Shown: piece after piece, positions 1 to 8,803 of the stretch
Position numbering within the stretch: the first letter of the stretch is position 1
Layout of the letters: each line of letters begins with the position of its first letter
From: Aurantimonas sp965217685
GTDB lineage: Bacteria; Pseudomonadota; Alphaproteobacteria; Rhizobiales; Rhizobiaceae
Length of the DNA: 64,000 nucleotides
Direction: 5' to 3'
Assembly: GCA_965217685.1 (NCBI GenBank)
Contig: CBDCIZ010000003.1
Span: 2,604,001-2,668,000, forward strand
Position numbers and translations under genes: made by a program
Notes under the pieces: generated by a model
What the model saw: the letters and a program-made list of their open reading frames with translations, nothing else
What the model was told of the DNA's origin: nothing
The model's database searches: none

Positions 1-369
1 GCGGCGGTTCATCGCGCGCTTCCAGAGATTGATCCGAAAGGCGCCGTCGTTCGTCGCGAAGGCCGGAATCATGATGTTTTCCATGACCGTCAGTTCGGGA
101 AAGGTTTCCGGCGTCTGGAAGACACGGGCGATGCCGGCCTGGTTGATCTGGTGTGGCTGGTGGCCGAGCAGCGGCTTGCCGTCGAAACTCACCGTGCCTT
201 CGTCGGGCACGATGCGGCCGACCAGGGTGTTGAGGAGCGTCGACTTGCCTGCGCCGTTCGGGCCGATGATCGCGTGGACCGTGCCCTGCTTCACCTTCAG
301 ATTGACGTTGTCGAGGGCCTTGAGGCCGCCGAAGCGCTTGTTGACGCCTTCGATGGATAAAATGTCCAT
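1..369 (-). CDS. livG: Branched-chain amino acid ABC transporter ATP-binding protein, C-terminus cut by window start
   Basis: Only the first 123 codons are present. They read as the start of a LivG/UrtD-type ATPase that powers a high-affinity inner-membrane importer. The Walker A motif GPNGAGKST is at residues 36-44, and the Q-loop region (ARVFQTPETFPELTVMEN) follows near residue 90. The signature and Walker B motifs lie outside the window. The ATG is 10 nt after the livM stop, so it is co-transcribed with livH and livM. The substrate could be a branched-chain amino acid, urea or a related amide; the ATPase alone cannot decide. Confidence 0.93.
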   Translation of the reverse strand, partial: MDILSIEGVNKRFGGLKALDNVNLKVKQGTVHAIIGPNGAGKSTLLNTLVGRIVPDEGTVSFDGKPLLGHQPHQINQAGIARVFQTPETFPELTVMENIMIPAFATNDGAFRINLWKRAMNRR

Positions 370-379
370 TGTGGTGTCC

Positions 380-1627
380 TTACTTAGCGGCCGGTCGGGT
401 TTCTTGGGGCATCTCCGGCATCTGCTTTTCGCCGGCGAGCTTCGGCTTCCAGAACACCGTGCCGAGCTTCTTCAGGCCCTGCATGATGCCGCCGGGCAGG
501 AAGATCACGACAGCCATGAAAAGCAGTCCGAGGGTCAGCTGCCAGCCTTCGCCGACGAAGGGGCTGGTGATCGTCGCCATGAATTCTTGCAGCGGTTGGG
601 GCAGGAAGCCGAAGAAATGGTAGAGGAAGCTGTCGTTGAAGGACGAGAATATCTGCTCGAGATACTTCATCATCGCCGCACCGATGACCGGGCCGAGCAG
701 CGTGCCGACACCACCAAGAATGGTCATCAGCACCACTTCGCCCGACGCCGTCCACTGCATGCGGTCGGCACCGGCAAGCGGGTCGGTGACCGCGAGGAGA
801 CCGCCAGCGAGGCCGGCATACATGCCGGAGATGACGAATGCGGTGAGCAGATAGGGCCGGGTGTTGAAGCCGGTGTAGCTCATGCGGTTCTGGTTCGACT
901 TGATGGCCAGAAGCATCAGCCCGAAGGTCGAGTGCTTGATCCGCATGGCGATGAAGAAGCCGGCGATCAAAAGCACGGCGCAGAAATAAAAGCCCGACCA
1001 GCCGGAAAGGTCGATGCCGAAGAAGTTCGGCGAGGCTCTGCCGCCGACCGGCGCACCGAAAGCGTGGTCGAGAATGCGCGGATCGCTGCCTGATACCTGG
1101 AGGCCGGTCTCGCCGTTGGTGATTGGCGTCAGCACTGAATAGGCGAGATTGTAGGACATCTGCGCAAAGGCCAGCGTCAGGATGGAAAAGTAGATGCCGG
1201 AGCGGCGCAGCGACACGATACCGATAGCCAGCGCGAAGACGCCGCCGATGAGGATCGCGACGAGGATGGCAAAAACGACGTTCATCGACAGGAGCTTGAA
1301 CATCCATACGGCGCCATACGAGCCCGCGCCGAGAAAGGCCGCGTGGCCGAAGGAGAGGTAGCCGGAAAAACCGAAAAGGATGTTGAAACCGATCGCGAAG
1401 ATGCCGAAAATCGCGAATTTCTGCAGGATGTCCGGATAGTTGGCACCAATTGGGGCGAGCCAGATCGGCATCGTCAACACCGCGAGCGAAAACAGCGCGA
1501 GATAGACCGCGTCACCCATCGAGGTCGCGAAGAAGGCGCGTTTATCGTGGGACGCCTTCGGCGAAGTACGGGATGGGGTGTCACCGCGATTGGTGACGGT
1601 TTCGGTGGCGGAGATGGCACTGTTCAC
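380..1627 (-). CDS. livM: Branched-chain amino acid ABC transporter permease LivM
   Basis: Polytopic inner-membrane permease of 415 aa that pairs with LivH to form the translocation channel. The family pattern is clear: a hydrophobic segment with GFNILFGFSGYLSFGHAAFLG near residues 100-120, then repeated membrane segments, and the conserved TILGGVGTLLGPVIGAA region near residue 320. The hydrophilic N-terminal 35 residues are typical of LivM. The likely start is GTG, only 4 nt beyond the livH stop, with GGAG from the livH end serving as ribosome site. The C-terminal tail after the last helix is short and charged. Confidence 0.93.
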   Translation of the reverse strand: MNSAISATETVTNRGDTPSRTSPKASHDKRAFFATSMGDAVYLALFSLAVLTMPIWLAPIGANYPDILQKFAIFGIFAIGFNILFGFSGYLSFGHAAFLGAGSYGAVWMFKLLSMNVVFAILVAILIGGVFALAIGIVSLRRSGIYFSILTLAFAQMSYNLAYSVLTPITNGETGLQVSGSDPRILDHAFGAPVGGRASPNFFGIDLSGWSGFYFCAVLLIAGFFIAMRIKHSTFGLMLLAIKSNQNRMSYTGFNTRPYLLTAFVISGMYAGLAGGLLAVTDPLAGADRMQWTASGEVVLMTILGGVGTLLGPVIGAAMMKYLEQIFSSFNDSFLYHFFGFLPQPLQEFMATITSPFVGEGWQLTLGLLFMAVVIFLPGGIMQGLKKLGTVFWKPKLAGEKQMPEMPQETRPAAK

Positions 1628-1631
1628 GGGA

Positions 1632-2645
1632 TCAGGACTCCATGACGCCGCGTCGACCCATCAGGCCGCGGGGGCGGACGAGAAGCACGATGACGGCGAC
1701 GAGATAGATGATGATCTGGTCGATGCCCGGCACGATCGCCTTCACCTCGGTCATCGAGGCCAGCGACTGCAGGATGCCGAGCAGGAAGCCGGCGACCACC
1801 GCGCCCGGCAGCGAGCCCATGCCGCCGACGACCACGACCACGAAGGACAGGACAAGGAAGTCCATGCCGAGATGGTAGTTGGGCGCGAGGATCGGCGTGT
1901 ACATGACGCCGGCAAGGCCCGCCACGACGGCCGCGAGGCCGAAGACGATGGTGAACTTCTTGGAGATGTTGATGCCGAGGAGACCGACCGTCTCGCGGTC
2001 GGCCATGCCGGCGCGCACGACCATGCCGAAGGTGGTCAGCTGCAGGAACGCGAAGACGGCGGCGATAATCGCCAGCGAGAAGAGGAAGTAGACGATCCGC
2101 CACATAGGGTAGGAAATGCCCGGCATGCCGAAGAGGACGCCGATATCGGCGCTGCCCGACAGGGCCGGCGGTGCGGCCATCGGGATCGGATTGGCACCGA
2201 AGAAGTATTTGACGATCTCCTGCAACACGATGGCAAGGCCGAAGGTCACCAGAATCTGCTCGGCGTGGCTGCGCTTGTAGAAGAAGCGGATCAGCCCGCG
2301 CTCCATGGCAAAGCCCAGAAGCAGCATGATCGGGATGGTGATGACGATCGACAGTGGCACCGCCCAGGCGATGATCGTATCGCCGAGATCGCCGAACCAG
2401 AGCTGGAGGTAGGGCACCTCCTTGTAGGCTTCGAAGAAGGTGACGCTCTCGTCGCGGACGCGCTCGGAAATCGTCAGGAGCTTGGTGAAGGTGACGGCGC
2501 AGAAGGCGCCGAGCATGAACAGCGCGCCGTGGGCGAAATTGACGACGCCCAACGTGCCGAAGATCAGCGTCAGGCCGAGGGCGATCAACGCATAGGCCCC
2601 GCCCTTGTCGAGGCCGTTCATCACCTGGAGTATCAGCGCGTCCAT
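1632..2645 (-). CDS. livH: Branched-chain amino acid ABC transporter permease LivH
   Basis: Second permease of the importer, 337 aa. The N-terminus (LDKGGAYALIALGLTLIFGT, then VVNFAHGALFMLGAF) is the diagnostic LivH/UrtB start. The family loop with EQILVTFGLAIVLQEI lies near residue 135, and VVVVGGMGSLPGAVVAGF near residue 275 matches the ATPase-contact region. It contains an insertion near residues 50-75 that is hydrophilic and enlarges the first periplasmic loop compared with E. coli LivH. About 118 nt separate it from the upstream binding-protein gene, so some differential expression within the operon is possible. Confidence 0.93.
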   Translation of the reverse strand: MDALILQVMNGLDKGGAYALIALGLTLIFGTLGVVNFAHGALFMLGAFCAVTFTKLLTISERVRDESVTFFEAYKEVPYLQLWFGDLGDTIIAWAVPLSIVITIPIMLLLGFAMERGLIRFFYKRSHAEQILVTFGLAIVLQEIVKYFFGANPIPMAAPPALSGSADIGVLFGMPGISYPMWRIVYFLFSLAIIAAVFAFLQLTTFGMVVRAGMADRETVGLLGINISKKFTIVFGLAAVVAGLAGVMYTPILAPNYHLGMDFLVLSFVVVVVGGMGSLPGAVVAGFLLGILQSLASMTEVKAIVPGIDQIIIYLVAVIVLLVRPRGLMGRRGVMES

Positions 2646-2763
2646 GAAGTGCCCATCGTGGTGACCGCTTGCGGTCGTCCTGGTGGCCGCATCGGGCCGT
2701 CATATCGAAAGACGGGCCGCCGACGTTTTCCGCCGGCAGCCCGCATTGGTCATGCGCCGATGA

Positions 2764-4134
2764 TCAGGCCGCGCAGCCCTTCACCTCTGCAGGGCCGAGA
2801 TCGCCGCCGAAGATCGACGCATCGTAGATGACCTCCTTGGTCGGGACGATCTTGACGATCTCCATCAGGTCGAACTGGTTGGTCGGGGCTTCCTTGCCCT
2901 TCACGACGAGGCAGTCCTTGAAGCATTGATGGTCTTCGGCCCGGTAGAGCGTCTTGCCGTTGCCCATGCCGTCGAACTCGAAGCCTTCCAGCGCCTTGAT
3001 GACCTCCGGCGGGTAGAAGGTGCCGGCCTGTTCGACCGCATTGGCATACAGGATCGTGTTGGCGTAGCAGGTCTGCGCCGCCTGGGACGGAGGCGAGCCG
3101 TATTCTTCGCCGAAGGACTTGGAGAAGACCTTGGTCGCCTCGTTGTCCAGCTTCCAGTCCCAGTTGGCCGAGCCGAGGATGCCCTTGGCGGCATCGCCGG
3201 CGCCTTGGGCCATCAGGTCCGAGAACAGCGGCACGACGATCTGGAAGTCCTTGCCGTTGGCCTGCTTGGACTTCATGTCGAACTGGTTGACCGCCTGGCG
3301 CAGCGAATTGACCATGTCGCCGCCGTAGTGGTTGAGGATCAACACGTCGGCGCCCGAGGAGAGGACGGGCGTCAGATATTGCGAGAAGTCGCCGGCGCCG
3401 AGCGGCGTACGCACCGCCTGCACCGTCTGCCAACCTTGCGTCTCGGTGGCGTTCTTCATCGACTCCTCCTGGGTCCAGCCCCAGGTGTAGTCCGCGGTCA
3501 GGTGATAGGCCTTGCGGTCCTTGCCGTATTCCTGCGCCAGCACCGGGCCGAGAGCCTGACCGGACATGTAGGCGTTGAAGAAGTGCCGGAATCCGTACCG
3601 CCGCTTGTCCTTGCCGGTGGTGTCGTTGGAGTGGGTGAGCCCGGCCATGAAGATGACGCCGGCATCTTGGCACAGCGACTGTACCGCCACAGCCACGCCC
3701 GAAGACGAGCCGCCGCAGATCATCAACACCTTGTCTGATTCGATCATCCGCTTGGCCGAAGCACGGGCCGCGTCGGTCTTGGTCTGTGTGTCGCCGGTGA
3801 CGAAGGCCACCTTCTTGCCGAGGACGCCGTTGCCTTTGAGGCTGGATGGTTTCAGCGTCTTCAGGAAGCCGCCATCGCCTTCGCCGTTGAGGTGCTTGAC
3901 GGCCAGTTGCAGGGCCTTCAGCTCATCCTTGCCTTCGTCGGCGTAGGGGCCGGACTGGGGAACATTGAAGCCGAAGGTCACCGTGTCGCCGGTCGGCGCG
4001 TTGCAGTAAACCTGGTCCTTGTTCTGCGCCCAGGCGCCGCGGGTGAAAAAGGTCGGTGCCGCAAGGCCCGCCGTAAGACCCGCGCCCGTCGTCAAAAGGC
4101 GTCGACGCGACCAGCTGCCCATGAGAATTGCCAT
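2764..4134 (-). CDS. Branched-chain amino acid-type ABC transporter substrate-binding protein (Tat signal)
   Basis: Periplasmic ligand-binding protein (LivJ/type I binding-protein fold), 456 aa. I chose the ATG at 4134 because a strong AGGAGG lies 6 nt upstream and because the next residues form a signal: SRRRLLTTG near residue 8, then a hydrophobic stretch and AWAQN cleavage region. This twin-arginine pattern predicts Tat export. The mature part starts TVTFGFNVPQSGPYADEGK, the usual family opening, and IVVPLFSDLMAQG marks the second lobe. It is first in the operon binding protein-livH-livM-livG. The real ligand is not evident; peptides, amides and aromatic acids are handled by relatives. Confidence 0.92.
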   Translation of the reverse strand: MAILMGSWSRRRLLTTGAGLTAGLAAPTFFTRGAWAQNKDQVYCNAPTGDTVTFGFNVPQSGPYADEGKDELKALQLAVKHLNGEGDGGFLKTLKPSSLKGNGVLGKKVAFVTGDTQTKTDAARASAKRMIESDKVLMICGGSSSGVAVAVQSLCQDAGVIFMAGLTHSNDTTGKDKRRYGFRHFFNAYMSGQALGPVLAQEYGKDRKAYHLTADYTWGWTQEESMKNATETQGWQTVQAVRTPLGAGDFSQYLTPVLSSGADVLILNHYGGDMVNSLRQAVNQFDMKSKQANGKDFQIVVPLFSDLMAQGAGDAAKGILGSANWDWKLDNEATKVFSKSFGEEYGSPPSQAAQTCYANTILYANAVEQAGTFYPPEVIKALEGFEFDGMGNGKTLYRAEDHQCFKDCLVVKGKEAPTNQFDLMEIVKIVPTKEVIYDASIFGGDLGPAEVKGCAA

Positions 4135-4400
4135 AGAATTCCTCCTAATTATTGATACTCGCAAACCATCAGGTTCGATCCGCGCTTGACGCAGACGCGA
4201 CAGCCGACCTCCATCGACTGTCTCCGAACGCGGAATTGCTCCCATCGTCCACGACTTGACCGGCGAAAACTATAATACTTTCGCAGGGAGTTGCGATTGG
4301 ATTTTTGTTTGTGCTCCGCAGTAAGCCAACACATGAATTGCTGCACCGCAGCGTAAACCGCCGTCTCTCCCGCAGTGAAAATCTAGCCCGTAGTGAAAAT

Positions 4401-5492
4401 CTAGGCGCCGAAGACGATCTGCATCTTCACCTCGCCCTTCGGCGCCGACGCTGCAAGTTCGAAGGCCTCGACGCTTTTTTCGAAGGGGAAGGTGCGGGTG
4501 ATCAGCGGTTTGACGTCGATGGCGCCGGAGGCGAGCATGGCGACGCAGCGGCCGAAGATATGGGCGTAGCGGAAGACGTGCTCGACTCGGGCCTCCTTGA
4601 GCATCGCCGCCGCCACGTCGTAGGATGCCGGCTTCATCGGGATGCCGACGAAGACCACCACACCGCCAGGGCAGAGCGGCTGGAAGATGCCCGCGATGGC
4701 TTGTTCGTTGCCGGAACATTCGTAGATCACGTCGGCGCCCCAGCCCTCGGTCGAGGCCTTGACCGTTTCGTCGAGATTTTCGCGGGCGACGTTGATCGTC
4801 GTCACCGGCCCGAGCGTTCTGGCGATATCGAGTTTGGTGTCGTCGACGTCGCTTACGAAGACGTGCGCCGCGCCTGCCGCGATCGCAGCCAGCGCCGTGA
4901 CGAGGCCGATCGGACCGGCGCCGATAACGATCGCGGTGTGGCCGGCGGTCGCCCTTGCTTTGGTTGTCGCATGGACACCGACGGCCAACGGCTCGACCAT
5001 TGCCCCTTCGGCGAAAGAGACGTTGTCCGGCAGCTTGAAGGTGAAGGCCTCCGGGTGGACCACGCTGGAGCGCAACACGCCGTGTATCGGCGGCGTTGCC
5101 CAGAATCTTACCGCCGGATCGAGATTGTAGAGGCCGAGCCGCGTCGCCTTGGAGGTGGGGTCGGGCAGGCCTGGCTCCATGCAGACGCGATCGCCGACCT
5201 TGAGCGTCTCGACCTCGCCGCCGATCTCGGTGACGGTTCCGGCCGCCTCATGGCCGAGGATCATCGGCGCTTTGACGACGAACGGTCCGATCGCGCCATG
5301 GGTGTAGTAGTGAACGTCGGAGCCGCAGATGCCGACGGTGTGGACGGCGACCCTGACGTCGCGGACCCCGAGGGGCTCATCGACGGGCAGTTCGCGAAGA
5401 CTTAGTTCGTTTTGCCTTTCGAGCACCAACGCCCGGCATTCCCTGGCAACGGTCTTGCCTTGCTCAGACGGCCTAATTTCGACCTGGCTCAT
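4401..5492 (-). CDS. Zinc-dependent polyol dehydrogenase, xylitol/L-iditol dehydrogenase-like
   Basis: Medium-chain dehydrogenase/reductase of 363 aa, predicted to oxidise a polyol such as xylitol or sorbitol to the ketose with NAD(P). Catalytic zinc ligands are visible: C56 in VGICGSDVHYYTHG, and H81-E82 in GHEAAG. The nucleotide fold has AIVIGAGPIGLV near residue 175. The structural-zinc lobe that normally carries four cysteines reads DPTSKATRLGLYNLDP here and contains none, as in sorbitol dehydrogenases that lack the second zinc. The start is supported by AGGAGAA 7 nt upstream. It is on the same strand as the liv genes, but 266 nt separate them, so it is probably a separate unit. Confidence 0.88.
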   Translation of the reverse strand: MSQVEIRPSEQGKTVARECRALVLERQNELSLRELPVDEPLGVRDVRVAVHTVGICGSDVHYYTHGAIGPFVVKAPMILGHEAAGTVTEIGGEVETLKVGDRVCMEPGLPDPTSKATRLGLYNLDPAVRFWATPPIHGVLRSSVVHPEAFTFKLPDNVSFAEGAMVEPLAVGVHATTKARATAGHTAIVIGAGPIGLVTALAAIAAGAAHVFVSDVDDTKLDIARTLGPVTTINVARENLDETVKASTEGWGADVIYECSGNEQAIAGIFQPLCPGGVVVFVGIPMKPASYDVAAAMLKEARVEHVFRYAHIFGRCVAMLASGAIDVKPLITRTFPFEKSVEAFELAASAPKGEVKMQIVFGA

Positions 5493-6148
5493 GATGGGTT
5501 CTCCTGCGCAAAACCGGTTAATTCGTCTCTGCAGCGCGGCGCCGCGAGAAAGGTGCCGAAACGGCTCGTGCTACACAAGGCCACATATAGCGCCGCATGT
5601 GGCGGCAAGGAACCGATAGGCATCAAAAGCAGCGGTGGCAGTCTTCGCGACAGGCGGCCGGTCTTATGGCGAATACGAGTTCGAACATTTGTTGAGGAAG
5701 ACTTGCGCCGTTTTTTGCATTGCGTGTCGAACAGGGTGGGCGCGCCACGCGCGGCGGCGTCGAAAGCGCGCTTTCGCAAACGTCGAAGACTTCGTTTGTG
5801 CGCTCGCGACAGAAACGCTCTTGACGTCGGGGCTTGTGGAGTTTTCGCCACGGAACGTGACGTGCGATTTTCATGCAATGACGATGATCAAGCGCCCCGT
5901 CAGGCACCGATGTTGCGGTTTTTCTCGAAAAAGCGGGTTAAACAGGCGGAAAAACGTGTTTTTCGACGGCGGGGGGCTTGAGGTGCGGGCTGGGTCGTGA
6001 TTACACCAAATAACGGCTGGCCAAGTGAACGTGATTCTATGCTTCCGCCGTTGATCCAAAACTTTTGTTAGACAGTCGATCCTTACAGGCGGGGCCCATT
6101 CCGCATCAGGCCATTTCACACCAGGATCGGCATCGTTCAGGACCCATC
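5493..6148. other. Intergenic region between divergent genes
   Basis: A 656-nt stretch between the dehydrogenase (minus) and the AT-hook protein gene (plus). It must hold both promoters. The short open frames here have no recognisable domain and no ribosome site, so I call no gene. The right third (about 5900-6080) is less GC-rich than its surroundings. Confidence 0.5.
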
Positions 6149-6874
6149 ATGAAGACCCAGAGCCGACCGTTCACCGTTACGGTCAAGCGACAGAAGCGTG
6201 CCAAGGGCAAGTCGATCTGGAGCGATACGCCGAATATGGCCGACATGCTCGCGCAGGCGGAGACTGGTGATGAAGCTGCCGAGCCTGCGCCGGCGGTGAG
6301 TGACCCTCGGCAAAACGCGTCCGCGCCGAAGGCATCGGCAAAAGATCAAAAGCACAAAGCGAAAAGCGAAGGCGCCAATTTTCCTGCGGCCAATTTTCCT
6401 GCGAAAGCACAGGAACGCCGGATCCTGGCCGATCTGACGCCGGTCGAGCAGCCGGTGTCAGAGGTCGAACTCGAACTGTCGAAGCGCCCGCGCGGCCGTC
6501 CGCGCAAGGTGCTGCTGGCAAACGGCAATGCGAACGACTCTGCGACGCCCGAACGGGCCGATGCAAAGCGCACGTCGAGCACGGCGACCTCCGAGCCTTT
6601 CCGGCAGCCGGCTGTGTCCCGTCGGCCGCGTCAAGCGCCGGTTCAGCCTTCGAAGGCTGAAATTTTCGATGCGCGCGACTTCGACGAGGCCGGCGAGATA
6701 CGTGTCGCATCCGAAGGCTTTGCTCAAGCGGACGCAATGTTCGAAACGGCAGTCGGCGTCGATGGCGCGGAAGCATCGACCGAGGATCGTAACATGCCGC
6801 CGCGCCGCCGCACGGGCACCACGCTGCGTCGTGGCGAACGCTGGAAACGGCACCTTCCGCGCTGGAAGCGCTGA
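6149..6874 (+). CDS. Hypothetical basic protein with an AT-hook-like motif
   Basis: Protein of 241 aa with no enzyme domain that I recognise. Visible parts: a basic N-terminus (VTVKRQKRAKGKSIWSD), a disordered Ala/Pro/Asp-rich middle, the core RPRGRPRK at residues 113-120 that matches the AT-hook minor-groove DNA-binding motif, and a basic tail ending GERWKRHLPRWKR. The tail resembles small uncharacterised proteins of rhizobia. The ATG at 6149 was preferred over an upstream start because the conserved-looking sequence begins there, but no strong ribosome site is visible. It stands alone between a divergent gene and the sugar ABC operon. DNA binding is an inference from the motif only. Confidence 0.6.
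   Translation: MKTQSRPFTVTVKRQKRAKGKSIWSDTPNMADMLAQAETGDEAAEPAPAVSDPRQNASAPKASAKDQKHKAKSEGANFPAANFPAKAQERRILADLTPVEQPVSEVELELSKRPRGRPRKVLLANGNANDSATPERADAKRTSSTATSEPFRQPAVSRRPRQAPVQPSKAEIFDARDFDEAGEIRVASEGFAQADAMFETAVGVDGAEASTEDRNMPPRRRTGTTLRRGERWKRHLPRWKR
6374..6403. repeat. 15-bp perfect tandem repeat inside the AT-hook protein gene
   Basis: Two adjacent identical copies of gccaattttcctgcg, encoding ANFPA-ANFPA at about residues 76-85. The AT-rich unit differs from the surrounding GC-rich codons and keeps the frame. Confidence 0.85.
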
Positions 6875-7119
6875 GGGTTCGGCATATGGGTTGGTACGTT
6901 CCTGTGGCATGCTTGAACTGTATTTGTTGCAACGCAGCATAAAATCGTGCCGCGCAACGATCACTCGCTTATATCGCAAGGCATTTTCTTCCGGTCGCCG
7001 TTTTTGCACGCAGTCCCGGTGCGGTCTGCGCGATTGGCTGATTGCGACGCGCAACGGACCCCGTTGCACTTGTCCATTGTCCCGTTATCATCGGCCGTGT
7101 TGACTGCGGGAGGAAACCG

Positions 7120-8634
7120 GTGTCGCAACTCGTGTTCGACGGCGTCGTCAAGCGGTTCGGCGGCACCGAGGCCCTGAAGGGCGTCGGCTTTCAAGTCGCT
7201 TCCGGCGAAGTCGTCGCCCTGCTTGGCGAAAACGGCGCTGGCAAGTCGACGCTCATCAAGATTCTCGGCGGCATCCATACGCCCGACGGTGGGCGCATCA
7301 CCCTCGACGGCGCAGACTATCTGCACAAATCCCGGCGCCGGGCCGGCGAAACCCTGGCTGTCGCCTTCGTCCACCAGGATCTCGGCCTTATCGAATGGAT
7401 GACCGTCGCCGAGAACGTCGCCATCGCCAATGGCTATCCCCGCCGCGGCGGCCCGTTCGGCATGATCGACTGGGCCGAGGCCGACAGGCAGGCGGCAAGG
7501 GCGCTCGCGGAAGTCGGCTGCGGCATCGACCCGCAAACCCGTGTCTCAAGCCTGTCGCGCACCGAAAAGTCGCTGGTCGCGATCGCCCGGGTGATTGGGG
7601 CTGAGTGCGATTTCCTGGTGCTCGACGAGCCGACCGCGAGCCTTCCCGCCGACGAGGTGGAGACGTTGTTTGCCGCCGTTCGCAAGCTGAAGGCCAGGGG
7701 CGTCGGCATCATCTACGTCTCGCACCGGCTGGACGAGATCTTCAGGATCGCCGATCGCGTCGTGGTGCTGCGCGACGGCATGCTGGTTGGGGCGCAGGCC
7801 GTTGCCGAGACGACGCCGGACGAACTGATCGACCTCATCGTCGGCGCAGGGACGCTGCAGATGTTTCAGAAGACGCCGGTTCCGGCCAGGAGCGCCCGCG
7901 ATGCCGATCGCATGGTGTCGGTTCGCCGGTTCTCCAGCGACCATGCGGGCCCCGTCGACTTCGACATCCGGCCTGGCGAAATCCTCGGCCTCGTAGGCCT
8001 GCGCGGCGCCGGCCAGGAGGAGATCGGCCGGGCGCTCTTCGGAAGCGCCGACCACCGCGGCGAAGTGCGGATCGGGGGGGTGCCGCTCGACCTTTCGACG
8101 ATGCGCCATGCGCTGGCCTCCGGCATCGGTCTCGTCGCCCGTGATCGGACGGCGGAATCGGTCGCGGGTTCCCTCTCGATCCGCGAGAATGTCTTCCTCA
8201 ACCCGGCCGCAACGGGGCGCGGGATCTTCGCGGTGTTGTCGAGGAGCGCGGAAACGCGACGGGCGTTTGAAGTCGGGCGGTCGGTGGGTTTGCGTCCGAA
8301 CCGGCCGGAGCTTGCGATCGAGAGCCTGTCGGGCGGCAATCAGCAGAAGGTCGTCGTCGGCCGTTGGCTGGCGACGGGGCGGCGGCTCCTGATCCTCGAA
8401 GACCCGACCTCGGGCGTCGATGTCGGCGCCAAGGCCGAGATCTACAGGTTGGTGGAAAAGGCGGTGGCGGCGGGGCTCGCCGTGCTGGTCGTCTCGACGG
8501 ATTTCGAGGAGATCGCGACCCTTTGCCATCGGGCGCTGGTGTTCAATCGCGGCACCATCGTCGCGGAACTGGATGGCGACGCGCTGACGATGGAGGCGGT
8601 GATCTCGGCGGCGAGCGCGTCGGAGGCGGCGTGA
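7120..8634 (+). CDS. Sugar ABC transporter ATP-binding protein (two nucleotide-binding domains)
   Basis: Duplicated ATPase of 504 aa of the RbsA/XylG/MglA type that energises monosaccharide import. The first domain has Walker A GENGAGKST near residue 37 and Walker B FLVLDEPTASLPADE, but its signature reads LSRTEKSLVAIAR, weaker than the usual LSxxxxQ form. The second domain has the degenerate Walker A usual in this family (GLRGAGQEEIGRALFG) with a good signature LSGGNQQKVVVGRW and Walker B LILEDPTSGVDVGAK. I chose the GTG at 7120 because GGGAGGAA lies just upstream. It begins the operon of ATPase, permease, binding protein; a 169-nt gap precedes the permease. Confidence 0.93.
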   Translation: MSQLVFDGVVKRFGGTEALKGVGFQVASGEVVALLGENGAGKSTLIKILGGIHTPDGGRITLDGADYLHKSRRRAGETLAVAFVHQDLGLIEWMTVAENVAIANGYPRRGGPFGMIDWAEADRQAARALAEVGCGIDPQTRVSSLSRTEKSLVAIARVIGAECDFLVLDEPTASLPADEVETLFAAVRKLKARGVGIIYVSHRLDEIFRIADRVVVLRDGMLVGAQAVAETTPDELIDLIVGAGTLQMFQKTPVPARSARDADRMVSVRRFSSDHAGPVDFDIRPGEILGLVGLRGAGQEEIGRALFGSADHRGEVRIGGVPLDLSTMRHALASGIGLVARDRTAESVAGSLSIRENVFLNPAATGRGIFAVLSRSAETRRAFEVGRSVGLRPNRPELAIESLSGGNQQKVVVGRWLATGRRLLILEDPTSGVDVGAKAEIYRLVEKAVAAGLAVLVVSTDFEEIATLCHRALVFNRGTIVAELDGDALTMEAVISAASASEAA

Positions 8635-8803
8635 GGGACGAGCATGGCGCGACGGCGAACCGGCAAGGCCTTTTGGGGCATCGCTCGCTTCATCGCTGAC
8701 GCGGGCGTGAGACGGCGAGCCCCGAGCGGGGTCGGTTCGCGGGCGGGAGACCGCGGCCGGGTGGGATGAGGCAGGGCAGCTCGTTCAAGGCTGCCGGGAG
8801 GGG

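Noticed and set aside
1578..2831. Plus-strand frame opposite livH
   Set aside because: Low-complexity His/Asp/Glu-rich translation, no ribosome site, antisense to a clear permease.
4256..4280. Possible promoter with TTGACC and TATAAT upstream of the binding-protein gene
   Set aside because: The two words are only 9 nt apart and on the opposite strand to the gene, so they do not form a usable promoter for it.
5635..6000. Possible small gene in the gap before the AT-hook protein
   Set aside because: No ribosome site, no domain, composition like random GC-rich DNA.
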